64,000 nt of DNA from Psettodes erumei. Lineage: Eukaryota; Chordata; Actinopteri; Pleuronectiformes; Psettodidae. Positions 50,801-59,764 of the stretch are shown piece by piece. The notes beneath the pieces were generated by a model, which was given only the letters and a program-made list of their open reading frames with translations, ran no database searches and was not told where the DNA came from. Made by a program: the position numbers and the translations under genes. The stretch's first letter is position 1, and every line of letters begins with the position of its first letter. The stretch spans positions 419,501-483,500 of the forward strand of contig JAFBJZ010000899.1 of the NCBI GenBank assembly GCA_016785225.1. The letters are read 5' to 3'.

Positions 50801-52699
50801 AATGTGTAGAAAGAGCTAATGAACAGTTATGCAATCTGGCTGCCAGATTACTGGGTTGACTAGGGACCTGACATTGTTGCATAATGCTGAGTCCAGACAG
50901 TAATCCATATAGCAACTTGGCTGGCATGCAACACACATGACTTGTAGCCTTAACCTCTCCTGGACAGGGATAGTCCTAGTGACAGGGGTCTCCCTTGGAT
51001 GTACTAGAATAAGTTTGGACTTTGATCAAATACTCTCAATGTATTTTACTACCATTAGATATTACACTTATAACTCCAGTTAATTCTTACTCTGGTACAT
51101 TTCCCACTTTGGTGCAATTAGTTTGGGTGGATGAACCTGCTACTGCTATAGCCAGGTGGTCTTTGCATTCTGTGGCAGAACACATAAACCATAGCCACCT
51201 ACGACCAGTAAGTGAAGTGAACGGTGTGCTCGGTGAGCAAATGAACCATACTTTCTGAAAGATATTTGATTCCTTCCTAATAACTGTCTGCAAACTATAC
51301 CAAATTTGTAGAGCTCTTAATATAAATGAGGATGGTGCAACAGAGCCAATGAGTTTGTTCCTTTTATTTTGAACGGGCTCTCTGTTCCCACAATGGTCAT
51401 CACTTTGATGAATCCCCAGCAGAAAAAGTTTATACAGTTAAACTAAACAACATCTGAAACAAATGTTTGCATAATTTTTTTTAAGTACAAATGTATATTT
51501 TACATTTTTCAATGTATACACACGTCTTGTCACTGACAAGTCTTAACAAAGTAACTTTCAAGACAATGGCCCTTTACTCAAGGACACCACTGCAGCAAAC
51601 ATGCCTGCAGAGAACATAATACATGCACAGTATATCCTGCACACATGTTGAGGAATCTAACCCCAGCGTGCGGCTCGACAAGTTCAGTCCCTCAGATTTC
51701 CTTGGCATAGAGCACCAGCTAAACCAACCTGGATCAATTTCAATCGGCGGCTTACCAAAATGATGTGGCTGCCACCGGACTAGTGCGATGGGGCTAAAAA
51801 TAACTTCAGCCGACCCTGCGGCTCTGATGTGGCCACGTACCCTCTGGTGAGTCTGGTTTTATGTGTCCCCAATGAATCCCATCAAATTACAGATGCAAAC
51901 GCAGCCGGACCCCTTATCAAACCTATTTCAGCTCGCTGACACAGTTTACTAAGGCAATAATTAGAGCAAAGGAAATGGGAGGCATCCCAGGCATGCTGAG
52001 GAAAAAGAGAGACGGGGCAAAAAATGAAGAAATGGGAGAGAAAAGGAGGAGCAGGGTGGACAGCGACAACTCATCTGTAGGCCACGAGCCATTTTTCTTT
52101 CACCCCGACTGCCCCCCACCACCGTTTTCTCTACATCCACGGATCAAAGGATTGGTGAACATAAATAAAAGCAATGATGATGATGATGATTTCCCATGAG
52201 AGCAGTGAGCAAGTGCATAGCACGCGTTCATATGAAGCCGGGGTAAAACAGCTGTCTGTGCTTCTGCTGTCAGCATGTGTGGTTGGCCAACTGCCTGGCT
52301 GCCTCACTTATTCCTGAACTGGTTCACACCGCCAAGAGAGCAAAAAATTATTGCAACCACAAATAGTGCAGAACTTGATGGTTCTTGTTAAGGGCATACT
52401 GTATATACTCCAGATCCATACTCTGTTTTTTTTTTTGTCTGTGTCGGTGAGGTGTGCTTTTTGAGAGATGTTGCCTGAGATGACTTGTAGGGTGCTTGTA
52501 ATGTTAAGAGAGAAGACAAAAGAGAAAGAGTGAGGAAAAAAACTTAACAGAAGCTGCACACTTTGTCTTGGCAGTTTGTCCAGTTATGAGCTTTATTTCA
52601 CCTCATCGGTCAGAACTATAATGTTCCAGTTAATCATAGTAACAGCAGTTTTGTACAGCGGCACCTCATTAAGCATGGCCAAAGTGAAGGAGGAGTAAT
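47871..52699. other. Non-coding with two candidate elements
   Basis: 48000-48330 is a complex block ending in GGGGGCGGGGCC (about 48244-48255, SP1-like). 51655-51970 is a second block (separate entry). Between them: GT run 50284-50304, short CA runs and A/T-rich unique sequence. An open frame remnant at 49490-49900 is unrecognised. Confidence 0.5.
51655..51970. promoter_or_regulatory. Candidate conserved non-coding element with MEF2-like site
   Basis: Balanced, repeat-free sequence containing CTAAAAATAA (51794-51803, a good MEF2 match), GGATCAATTTCAATCGG and GGCAATAATTAGAGC. The transition from A/T-rich DNA on both sides is sharp. Function is inferred. Confidence 0.3.
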
Positions 52700-52870
52700 G
52701 ATAAGGATTATTTTTATCCATCCATAGTATCTTTTTCATAACTGGGATCATGCGATTGCTCCAACCTGTCCAAGCATGCACCGGGTGAAAGGCAGTAAAC
52801 ACCATGAACAGGACACCAATCCATCATGGCGCTGACACTCAGTATCATTCCAGGCTGCACACCTTCGCCC
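52700..52870 (+). repeat. Fish LINE-type 3' tail repeat, degraded
   Basis: ATCCATCCATAGTATC opens it, and later GGTGAAAGGCAGTAAACACC, GAACAGGACACCAATCCATC and ATGGCGCTGACACTC follow. They track a widespread fish repeat of the form CATCCATCCATTTTCT...GGTGAAAGGCGGGGTACACC...GACAGGTCGCCAGTCCATC. Heavily mutated; about 170 bp kept. Confidence 0.6.
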
Positions 52871-54730
52871 AATCACTCCACCTCCATTTGCGCACTAGCA
52901 TAGTGGATATACATACTGAGGGCTAGCCCATATATTACTTTGGTCCACCTGTTGCATCTGCTTATGGTGGAGAATGGCACATCCACGCCATTTCTCATAA
53001 CTTTCTCTTTGCAATACAGAGTGCTCCTCACTCTGCGAGTGTGACTTCATGTGCAGTGACACTTAACATAGAGGTGCAAATGAGGAGACACCAGTTTTGA
53101 GTGCAACAGACATAGATACAGACTCAAGCTTATAACTGCAAGTAAGTTTAATATTTTCAATTTACCTGGGATAATTTGTTTGAACCTTATTGGGAAACAC
53201 AGAAATACTAGCAAGTTTCACTTGGAAATGTTGCAAGAGATTTGGCTTTGGAAAGAACTTTGCAGTAAAAGTACATATTGAAAAGCTTCAAAGATTACAA
53301 GCAATTACTGTTAACAGCCGCTTGGGTCAGAGCCATAGTACCTCTGAAAATAAACCCATGACCTCAAGAATGATCATGGAGCAGAGGTGCAAGGTGTTCC
53401 TGCAGGGAACAGGCTGTTGCTAATACTGGTGCAGGGTGGAACACATTTTCTTCGGAGCATAAACCATAAAAGTATTCAACTCTGTGTTATTTATGTAAAT
53501 GTTTTATGAGATAAAAGCAAATCGACCCTTCAGGCTCATCCATATGCCCCCACACAATCTGCATGTATATCGAAGTTTAACTCTCATGCAAATACAGGGT
53601 GTCTCTTCTTGATGCATTTTAGTGCAAAACAAAGATTTGCTACTTTGTCAATATGTGTCCATACAGTGTTTTTATGCCAAAAATAACATATAGTCATGCA
53701 CAAGTGTGCTGATAACATGCATTCTCTTAACGTCTTGTGTGTGAAAATTTACTAGAAACATGAAGCACTGTACATTATCATATGGCAAATACAGAGAGTC
53801 GCTGCAGGTTAACCCGCAGGCTACTATGTGTGGCCATGGTATGTGTGTGTGTGTGTGTGTGTTCACATTTACAATTTACATAACTTTGCAGTCGGCAGAG
53901 CTATATAGTCAGATAAGGTTCCCTGGAACTCTCCGATGCCTCTGTTTGGTTAGTAGTCACACACACACACACACACACGTTTATATACACATACATACAC
54001 ACATTGGTTATCAGAGGTAGCAGAGGATAAAAAGTGGAAAGTTCACTGAGAGCCAAGGTCACAACAGATGTATAACAGTAAAACTGGAAAGTGCACCTTC
54101 TGAAATGGGACAGCTGGCAAACTTTGGCCATCTGATTGTGCTTGCCTTTGCTATTCTTGGGTATGTGATGCTATGCTGTTTTGTTTTCATCCGCATGTCA
54201 ATGCATGACATAGTGTTCTCACATATCATCCTTCAAATCATGATCTTGTGTAATAAAGCCTATTTATACCATGCTTTGACAATCATCATTAAAACTTGGG
54301 ACTGTATTGCAAATATATCAGCATGTTATGTGCTCTCTCTTCAGGCTGCTCATGTTTTGGGGTACTTTGTAACAGTTAGAAGTGTTTGGCTCATGAAATT
54401 ATTGTTTCAGATTGGTGCTCGTTTGATATTTTCAAAATGTTTTAAATAGCTCTTGGAATGGTTTAAATTCTGATTTTGTCTTAGCTGTCTCGCAGCGCTT
54501 ACTCATTGTTATTGCCTCATATATTTCCCAAGAACCTCTTCAAATAAAAGTGCAGACCTAACTATCGTTGTTGCTTTATCCATACATTTTTTGCACCTGG
54601 GAGGATACTCTAAAGGGGGAACAACACAGTAGTGTTTATCTTAACACTTCATAACAGAGAACAACTTGAAAGAGGTAGCCCATAGTTTCTGGTGAAATAC
54701 GGAATAAACTGAACTTTCCACTCCAACCTA
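52871..54730. other. Non-coding stretch upstream of the pim3 promoter
   Basis: GT run at 53840-53861, CA run at 53958-53979, otherwise A/T-rich. A 114-codon open frame at 54105-54449 gives a hydrophobic but unrecognisable peptide and is not called. Confidence 0.5.
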
Positions 54731-54740
54731 ATGCGCGCGC

Positions 54741-54819
<79 letters not shown>

Positions 54820-54825
54820 CGCGCG
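54731..54825. repeat. 95-bp alternating purine-pyrimidine tract (GC ends, GT core)
   Basis: GCGCGCGCGTGC on the left, about 35 GT units, then GCGCGCGTGCGCGCG on the right, without one break of alternation. Such tracts are the classic Z-DNA formers. It ends about 85 bp before the TATA-like box of pim3. Confidence 0.9.
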
Positions 54826-54852
54826 ACTGCAGAGCTGCAGAGGAAAGGCGAA

Positions 54853-54870
54853 GGGAGGGGAGGGGACGGG
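54853..54870 (+). other. G-quadruplex motif in the pim3 promoter
   Basis: GGGAGGGGAGGGGACGGG: four G tracts with 1-2 nt loops, 28 bp after the Z-type tract and 14 bp before the CACGTG E-box. Confidence 0.65.
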
Positions 54871-54884
54871 CTCGGAATTGCCGC

Positions 54885-54890
54885 CACGTG
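54885..54890. promoter_or_regulatory. CACGTG E-box upstream of pim3
   Basis: A perfect palindromic E-box of the kind bound by USF and MYC/MAX, set between the G-rich tract and the TATA-like box. PIM kinases act with MYC in growth control, so the site fits the gene, but the functional link is inference. Confidence 0.4.
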
Positions 54891-54910
54891 CGCTCAAACG
54901 CCTGCTTTAT

Positions 54911-54917
54911 TATAAAA
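54911..54917 (+). promoter_or_regulatory. TATA-like box (TATAAAA)
   Basis: Exact TATAAAA, 21 bp downstream of the CACGTG E-box and about 750 bp before the pim3 ATG. A rival TATTTATATAC lies at 54952-54962, with an ATTGG box 19 bp before it. Which one is used, if either, is open. Confidence 0.35.
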
Positions 54918-55045
54918 ACTTTTCCTGGATTGGTCGAGATAGGAAACACGGTATTTATATACGACATCTAATTGGTCGCAGCCTCCGAGTCGATAGTGAA
55001 CACAGCGCAAAGCTTCCAGACAAGAGATCCTTGGGCGTCAATACT

Positions 55046-55477
55046 ATGAGAAAGTAGTGCGCGGTGAAACGAATTATTTCGATTATATTTTCCAGTAAAC
55101 GTAATATGAAATGATAGTGCGTCACGAATAGATTTATTTGGATACGGATATAGTAACGAGTTGGCGATTTAACGTTGGAATTTAACAGGAGTGTCGACTT
55201 GTATTGGTGGCGGAGGGATATCACCATCCCACTGCGCGTCAAAATATTGGCTTGGGAAGACCGCGCCAAAGCTCAGACGGCGGCCACTCTTCAGGATAAC
55301 TAGACACTGCGGAGGGGCTGTAAACGCACTCTACGTTCGTTACGGCTACTAAACACACGAGTGCTCGTTTTTTCAAGCACTCGAAAAGGACTTTTTTCAT
55401 CGGAGGTTCTTGAGTCGAGACACAAGTCAGATTTCATGCCGGTTTTTGGGAAACAGTGTACGACTTCACGGTCGTGA
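55046..55477 (+). promoter_or_regulatory. Four short upstream ORFs in the presumed pim3 5'UTR
   Basis: ATG-to-stop runs at 55046-55057 (3 codons), 55106-55114 (2 codons), 55111-55131 (6 codons, overlapping the previous one) and 55436-55477 (13 codons). All end before the main ATG at 55670. If transcription starts upstream of them, they would lower initiation at the main start codon. PIM mRNAs are known for translational control through the 5'UTR. Confidence 0.4.
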
Positions 55478-55669
55478 CACGACTTTGACGGGCGCGGTGC
55501 GGCGGAGTTGGCGCACTGCTGGACTGGATCTATCACTCGCTTGCAGCCAAGACGGTCCGCACCACCATTTGAACTGCGCCTGACTCCACTTTTCCTCACG
55601 CTAGTTTTGTTTCGTCGGACTCTCAGCGGCTGAACAGGGGTCGTCTACGCCGGCTTTTTCACCTCGAAT

Positions 55670-55757
55670 ATGTTGCTGTCAAAGTTTGGTTCATTTTCGC
55701 ACATTTGCAATCCTTCAAGTATGGACCATTTACCAGTGAAAATACAGCTCCCGCCGG
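55670..55757 (+). CDS. pim3: pim3 coding exon 1
   Basis: Encodes residues 1-29 and the first base of codon 30, beginning MLLSKFGS. The ATG has A at -3. A second in-frame ATG at codon 18 has an even better context (A at -3, G at +4), but the residues before it are PIM3-specific, so the first ATG is chosen. The donor reads CCGG|GTAGGT and leaves phase 1. Confidence 0.93.
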
Positions 55758-58456
55758 GTAGGTGACCGTTTCTCAACCGTTACCTTTTTCTCCACATTTA
55801 TATTGGATTCATTAATGAAAAGTGTTTTTTGAGAAATGCGTATTTTCTCCGCTCGGTTAATATAGAGTGAATAAGCCAATGCCGAAATGAAGGCTAACAA
55901 CTTGACCTCGCACCGAGCGGTGGTCTGTTTTGGAAACGCTGTACTTTATCTTAACATCGTTCACTTTTACTTGCAGTCAAAGCGGAAAAGGAGCCATTCG
56001 AGAAGGTTTACCAGGTGGGCTCCGTGCTGGGGAGCGGAGGATTTGGAACCGTGTACGCCGGCAGCCGGATCTCCGATGGCGCACCGGTAAGAATGTCGCC
56101 GGGCACCTGGGTCTGTGTTTTGATCTTACATGTGGGGCCGTCGAGGCGGGGGCGCCCTCAACATGCCGCCGGGAAATATGTTATGATCTCCCCGGTAATA
56201 TCCGAAGCGTTTGCTCACTTGTATTTTTTTATTTGTGTTATCAGGTTGCTGTGAAACACGTCGCGAAGGAGAGGGTGACCGAGTGGGGCACAATTGTAAG
56301 TAGTCCTCCCCGATGTATGCGTGTGGTTTGTTTTGGTCCCCCCCCTCCCCTCCCTCTGCCGGCTGCAGCAGGGTGGGGGTGGTGTGTTGTTAACCGGAGA
56401 ATGGCTGTGTATTATCCTCAACGTACTTATTAAATTCCTCCTTTTTTTAAAAAAAAAAATTACAGAACGGAGCTATGGTGCCGTTGGAGATCCTGCTGCT
56501 GAAGAAGGTCAGCTCGTCGTTTCGCGGAGTTATCAAATTACTGGACTATTACGAGCGAGCGGACGGCTGGCTGATCGTCATGGAGAGGCCGGAGCTCGTC
56601 AAGGACCTTTTCGACTTCATCACCGAGAAGGGAGCCCTGGACGAGGACACGGCGCGCGGCTTTTTCCGCCAGGTTTTGGAGGCGGTCAGGCACTGCTACA
56701 GCTGCGGCGTGGTGCACAGAGACATCAAGGATGAAAACCTGCTTGTGGATCTACGCACCGGGGAGCTCAAGCTCATTGACTTTGGCTCGGGGGCGATTCT
56801 CAAGGACACGGTCTACACTGATTTTGATGGTAAGACCCCCCCCCCTCTCCTGTTACACTAATCGCACATTGCGCGACGTTACAACGCCGGTTGTGCGCGG
56901 ATTTGTTTTTCTGGCTCCGTGTGGGCCGGGCGTGTGTTTGCCCTTGATGCTCCGCTGTGCTATATTCAGACATGGAGGCGTTCACGGGGCTGTGACGCAG
57001 TGGTCTGTTTTTGGTCGAGGGTTTTCCTCGCCCGGGGTCTGGCGCCTTATCGCCATCGTGAGTGCGGATGTAAATCGATGAAAACCGTCCTGCGTTTTTA
57101 GCGGGATGGGTGACGCGCGTGTTATGGACCCACGGATGTGACTCAGACCTGATTAATCCCATCGGCGTCTGTTTTTGTATGTCTGGCGCATTCCCCCGTC
57201 TTGTGACACGGAGTGTACTTTTATGTTTCCCCTTGTTGTGTTGTTTAGTGGGACTTGAGTCACAGTCGCAGTTTGTGGGTATTAGGTCAGTGCCACGTAA
57301 CATCTGTTTGTTGTGAAACCCGAGTCGGTGGTTCACGTGATGGGCTCACGTTGCCTTTTTTTTTGGTTTGGTATCCAAGGTCCTCCTCCCGAGAGGGAGG
57401 GGGGAGGAAAAGAAAGGAGAGCGGGTGGAGGGAGGGAGGGGAGGTCACCCAGTTTGTGTTTTGTGGCTTAAGGAAGATGGAAAGCATTTCAACTGTGACT
57501 CAGCCATTTTAGACACAGCCACATCAGTTATTTTCCTTTTTTTTTCTTACCCAGCCTCTGTGCTGTTGCCAAATTTTGAGCACTGATGCCCTCTATGTGC
57601 TCACAATGTTACACACACTCTTACAACTAGATCCTTCTCACACAAGCCCCCCTCTTTTTTCCAGGTACAAGAGTGTACAGCCCACCAGAGTGGATCCGCT
57701 TCCATAGATACCATGGTCGCTCGGCGACGGTGTGGTCGCTAGGTGTGCTGCTGTACGACATGGTGTGTGGAGACATCCCCTTTGAGCAGGACGAGGAGAT
57801 CCTCAGAGGGAGACTGTACTTCAGGAGGAGGATTTCAGCCGGTACGTCAAACACAACACAACACAACACTGTTGCCCTCTAGCCACGGTCACTGGTACAG
57901 CCCCACATCCACTTCCCAGCTTGACTATGTTATGAATTGGTTTACATCAGAGTAAGACCTCTCAATCATAATGGATTACCAGCTGGTAGATGCCGGTGGA
58001 CAGATTTATCAACCCTGAATAAAATTGAAGCTTTGGTTGCTATGATTTCCCTTGGTACACTTTGTGTAACAGCCCTAGTTACCCCAGAGAGGTAACTCAA
58101 TAAAAGGATGTATGCTCTCTGTTCATTGGCTGACTGTGTCGCCTTCACACAAGGATGCTGTAGATCCATACAGAGTCACGTGCAGTGCAGCTGCATGGAT
58201 CCTTGAGATTTCTCTGAAACCTTATCCTCAATATTGTTTGTCTCCTCCTTCAGAGTGCCAGCAGCTGATCAAATGGTGCCTGGCCCTGCGGCCCTCAGAC
58301 CGACCCACCTTGGAGCAGATTTGCGACCACCCCTGGATGAGGGCGACGACCGAGTCACCAAAGTCCTCAGAGGAGCCGGTTGCCGGCGACATCCGCCTCA
58401 GGACCATCGACACAGACTCTTCATCAAGCACAAGCTCGAGCAAGGAGAGCCTCTGA
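55670..58456 (+). CDS. pim3: PIM-3 serine/threonine kinase (pim3), six coding exons, complete
   Basis: Joined coding exons are 55670-55757, 55977-56086, 56245-56295, 56466-56829, 57665-57841 and 58254-58456: 993 nt, 330 residues, against about 326 for mammalian PIM3. The start MLLSKFGS and the end (serine-rich, then ESL) are PIM3-type; PIM1 and PIM2 differ at both ends. Seen in the protein: glycine loop LGSGGFGTVY (47-56), catalytic Lys70 in AVKH, Glu91 of helix C, the PIM-type hinge proline in ERPE (Pro125), HRDIKDEN (167-174, Asp169), DFG (188-190), PPEW (211-214) and a kinase domain of about 41-292. There is no separate regulatory domain; PIM kinases are known to be constitutively active, set by their abundance, and to phosphorylate survival and growth targets such as BAD. 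All introns are GT-AG. Leu127 replaces the usual proline after ERPE. Nothing suggests a pseudogene. I see no second gene beside it. Confidence 0.96.
55758..55976 (+). other. pim3: pim3 intron 1
   Basis: 219 bp, GTAGGT to TTGCAG. Ordinary unique sequence; I see no repeat or embedded gene in it. Confidence 0.85.
55977..56086 (+). CDS. pim3: pim3 coding exon 2 (glycine loop)
   Basis: The acceptor is TTGCAG|TCAAAG and the donor is CCG|GTAAGA. It completes Val30 and runs to Pro66, covering the N-lobe start and the ATP-binding glycine loop. It follows a 219-bp intron. Confidence 0.94.
56245..56295 (+). CDS. pim3: pim3 coding exon 3 (catalytic lysine)
   Basis: A 51-bp exon, the size I recall for exon 3 of PIM genes. 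It encodes residues 67-83, with AVKH (Lys70) followed by KERVTEWG, a strongly PIM-specific string. Acceptor TTATCAG, donor ATT|GTAAGT. Confidence 0.94.
56466..56829 (+). CDS. pim3: pim3 coding exon 4 (hinge, catalytic loop, DFG)
   Basis: The largest exon, 364 bp, residues 84-204 plus one base. It holds Glu91, the ERPE hinge, DLFDFITEKGALDE, HRDIKDEN and DFG. The donor is GATG|GTAAGA. The acceptor is unusual: a seven-T run, then ten A, then TTACAG. The protein match fixes the boundary all the same. Confidence 0.95.
56830..57664 (+). other. pim3: pim3 intron 4, longest intron
   Basis: 835 bp, GTAAGA to TTCCAG. The first third is still CpG-rich. A G-rich purine stretch at about 57396-57445 has a quadruplex pattern on the transcribed-RNA strand (57423-57441). 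Open frames here on either strand are CpG-island shadows with no recognisable protein. Confidence 0.85.
57423..57441 (+). other. G-quadruplex motif in pim3 intron 4
   Basis: GGGTGGAGGGAGGGAGGGG on the coding strand, so it would also be present in the pre-mRNA. It sits in a longer purine-rich stretch. Confidence 0.55.
57665..57841 (+). CDS. pim3: pim3 coding exon 5 (activation segment to C-lobe)
   Basis: 177 bp, in phase with both neighbours. It encodes residues 205-263 and the first base of codon 264: TRVYSPPEW, then the C-lobe strings WSLGVLLYDMVCGDIPFEQD and RGRLYFRRR. Acceptor TTTTTTCCAG, donor GCCG|GTACGT. Confidence 0.95.
57842..58253 (+). other. pim3: pim3 intron 5
   Basis: 412 bp, GTACGT to CCTTCAG, with a good pyrimidine tract before the acceptor. 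It starts with a short CAACA-type run. Nothing else stands out. Confidence 0.85.
58254..58456 (+). CDS. pim3: pim3 coding exon 6 (C-terminal end and stop)
   Basis: Starts after CTCCTTCAG and completes Glu264, giving ECQQLIKWC. It then runs through RPSDRPTLEQI and HPWM (end of the kinase fold) to a serine-rich tail ending ESL. The stop TGA is at 58454-58456. The tail matches PIM3 better than PIM1. Confidence 0.95.
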
Positions 58457-59464
58457 GGACGGCTCTGGTGGACTGAAAAAAGACTTTCTGGGGAAAGAAG
58501 GGGTGGGGGGAGTGATATGGACTCGAGGCCAGCAGCCTGTAGTCCAAATGGCCCATCGGCGGTTGGGCGCGTGACTCCACTGGTCTGGCAAGAGAAATGT
58601 TCTTTAATGTTCCTGTTTTTGTAGGGAATTTCTAATTTATTACTATTTGTTCTTCCTTATCTTATTTCCCCCACCCCCTTTTTTCTTTCAGTTGATTATA
58701 GTTGTTTCCTAATGGGGAACATTTTGCTGTTTGGGCGGTCTTACCAGCACTATTTAAACTCCCCCTCCCCTCAACTTTATTTTACTCGTTTTGTTACTAG
58801 GCTGGTATATGCAGCTGGCAAGGCCCTCCTATTCAGACAAGGCTGCTCTCATAGAGCTTGGAGAAAAACCTTTTTATTTAAATGTTTTAATTTTGATTTT
58901 GGAGTGCCTTTTTTTGGAAAGCTGCTTTTCTGGGGGCTTTCGTCAACAACTCTGTTTATTGGATTTGCCCGGGGCCTGGTGGTTAAGTTGCCTCTGCTTT
59001 GATGGAAGGAGGCGTTTAGGTCGTTTTTTTCCCTCCTCTCCATCACTGTAATCCAACCAGCCCCCAGTCAAGAGGCTAAGATAGCATTAGATAGGAGAGA
59101 AGGAGGTGGGGGCTCTTCCTGACAATGGAATACTTGAAACACACTCGACTCAACTCTGCGTCGCTCTCTTTAACGCTGCTCACTCACTCTATAGCCTGAA
59201 CAGGTATTTGGAAACTGGATCCTGTCTTTTCTGAATGTCTACAAAATGTCAACACCCCCCCACCTGTTTCCTCCTGTGTTCACCCCTTGCCTGTTGCGGG
59301 GTATGTTGCTCTCTCGATTTTTTTTCTTTTTTGCCTCCCGCCACCTCACTGCTTAACACTACATGGCCCTCGCCCCTGACCTCCCTCAGGGTTTGGGGTG
59401 TGAAATGCACAATCAATGCAATATTCATGGACTCAATTATGTTTTTGTTTTTCTTTCTTTTTTT

Positions 59465-59470
59465 ATTAAA
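59465..59470 (+). terminator. Possible proximal poly(A) signal ATTAAA
   Basis: ATTAAA is followed within 20-45 nt by a T-rich and GTGTGTG-type stretch (59491-59513), a good downstream element. Cleavage here would leave out the AU-rich cluster. Confidence 0.4.
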
Positions 59471-59577
59471 AATATTGTACAGAGTGTAATTTTTTTTCTC
59501 TTTTTGTGTGTGTATATTTTTTCTCCCCCTTTGCATTAATTTATTTGTAAACAGGTAGACATTCCACACTCTGTGGC

Positions 59578-59594
59578 TATTTATTTATTTATTG
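59578..59594 (+). promoter_or_regulatory. AU-rich mRNA instability element
   Basis: TATTTATTTATTTATTG gives three overlapping ATTTA pentamers and the TTATTTATT nonamer typical of class II AU-rich elements; another ATTTA is at 59539-59543. Short-lived PIM mRNAs are known to carry such elements. Confidence 0.6.
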
Positions 59595-59735
59595 TCTGTG
59601 CTTAAACCCCCCCTAAAAATTGCATATCCTACTTGGCCTTTGGTTTGCATTCCTATAACTTATTTCTACATTTCAACATGTTTTTTTTTTTTTAGATGTG
59701 GCGGATGCACTGAAGCAGTTGTCGATGTAAAGCAG

Positions 59736-59741
59736 AATAAA
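59736..59741 (+). terminator. Distal poly(A) signal AATAAA of pim3
   Basis: Canonical hexamer 1.28 kb after the stop codon, followed by GU-rich sequence about 55-75 nt later. It is the best candidate for the end of the full-length transcript. Confidence 0.55.
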
Positions 59742-59764
59742 ACAAGTTTACTTAAATTTGAAAA

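Larger units (their letters stand above)
54731..55669 (+). promoter_or_regulatory. pim3: pim3 promoter and 5'UTR, CpG-rich
   Basis: This block lies between the last microsatellite and the pim3 ATG, and CpG density rises sharply through it and on into exon 4. In order it holds: an alternating purine-pyrimidine tract (54731-54825), a G-rich stretch (54853-54870), a CACGTG E-box (54885-54890), TATAAAA (54911-54917), ATTGGTCG (54929-54936), a second TATA-like TATTTATATAC (54952-54962) and another ATTGGTCG (54971-54978). ATTGG is the reverse of CCAAT, so NF-Y binding is plausible. The transcription start cannot be fixed by reading; a TATA-set start near 54940-54990 would give a 5'UTR of about 0.7 kb. 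Confidence 0.6.
58457..59760 (+). other. pim3: pim3 3'UTR with AU-rich elements
   Basis: From the stop codon to a canonical AATAAA at 59736-59741, followed by a GU-rich stretch near 59798-59815. The sequence is T-rich and contains scattered ATTTA pentamers (for example near 58752 and 58874). A dense cluster at 59539-59595 has overlapping ATTTA units. The end point is set by the poly(A) signal and is approximate. Confidence 0.65.

Noticed and set aside
54105..54449. 114-codon plus-strand open frame, hydrophobic peptide
   Set aside because: T-rich DNA gives hydrophobic residues by composition. No known family, no start context or neighbouring exon support.
55300..55599. 99-codon minus-strand open frame in the pim3 5' region
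   Set aside because: CpG-island shadow with no recognisable protein; lies in the presumed 5'UTR.
55721..55723. Second in-frame ATG of pim3 (codon 18) as the true start
   Set aside because: Its context is stronger, but the upstream MLLSKFGS is conserved in PIM3 and the first ATG also has A at -3.
56800..57336. 178-codon minus-strand open frame across pim3 exon 4 and intron 4
   Set aside because: A shadow of the CpG-rich pim3 sequence; antisense to a proven exon.
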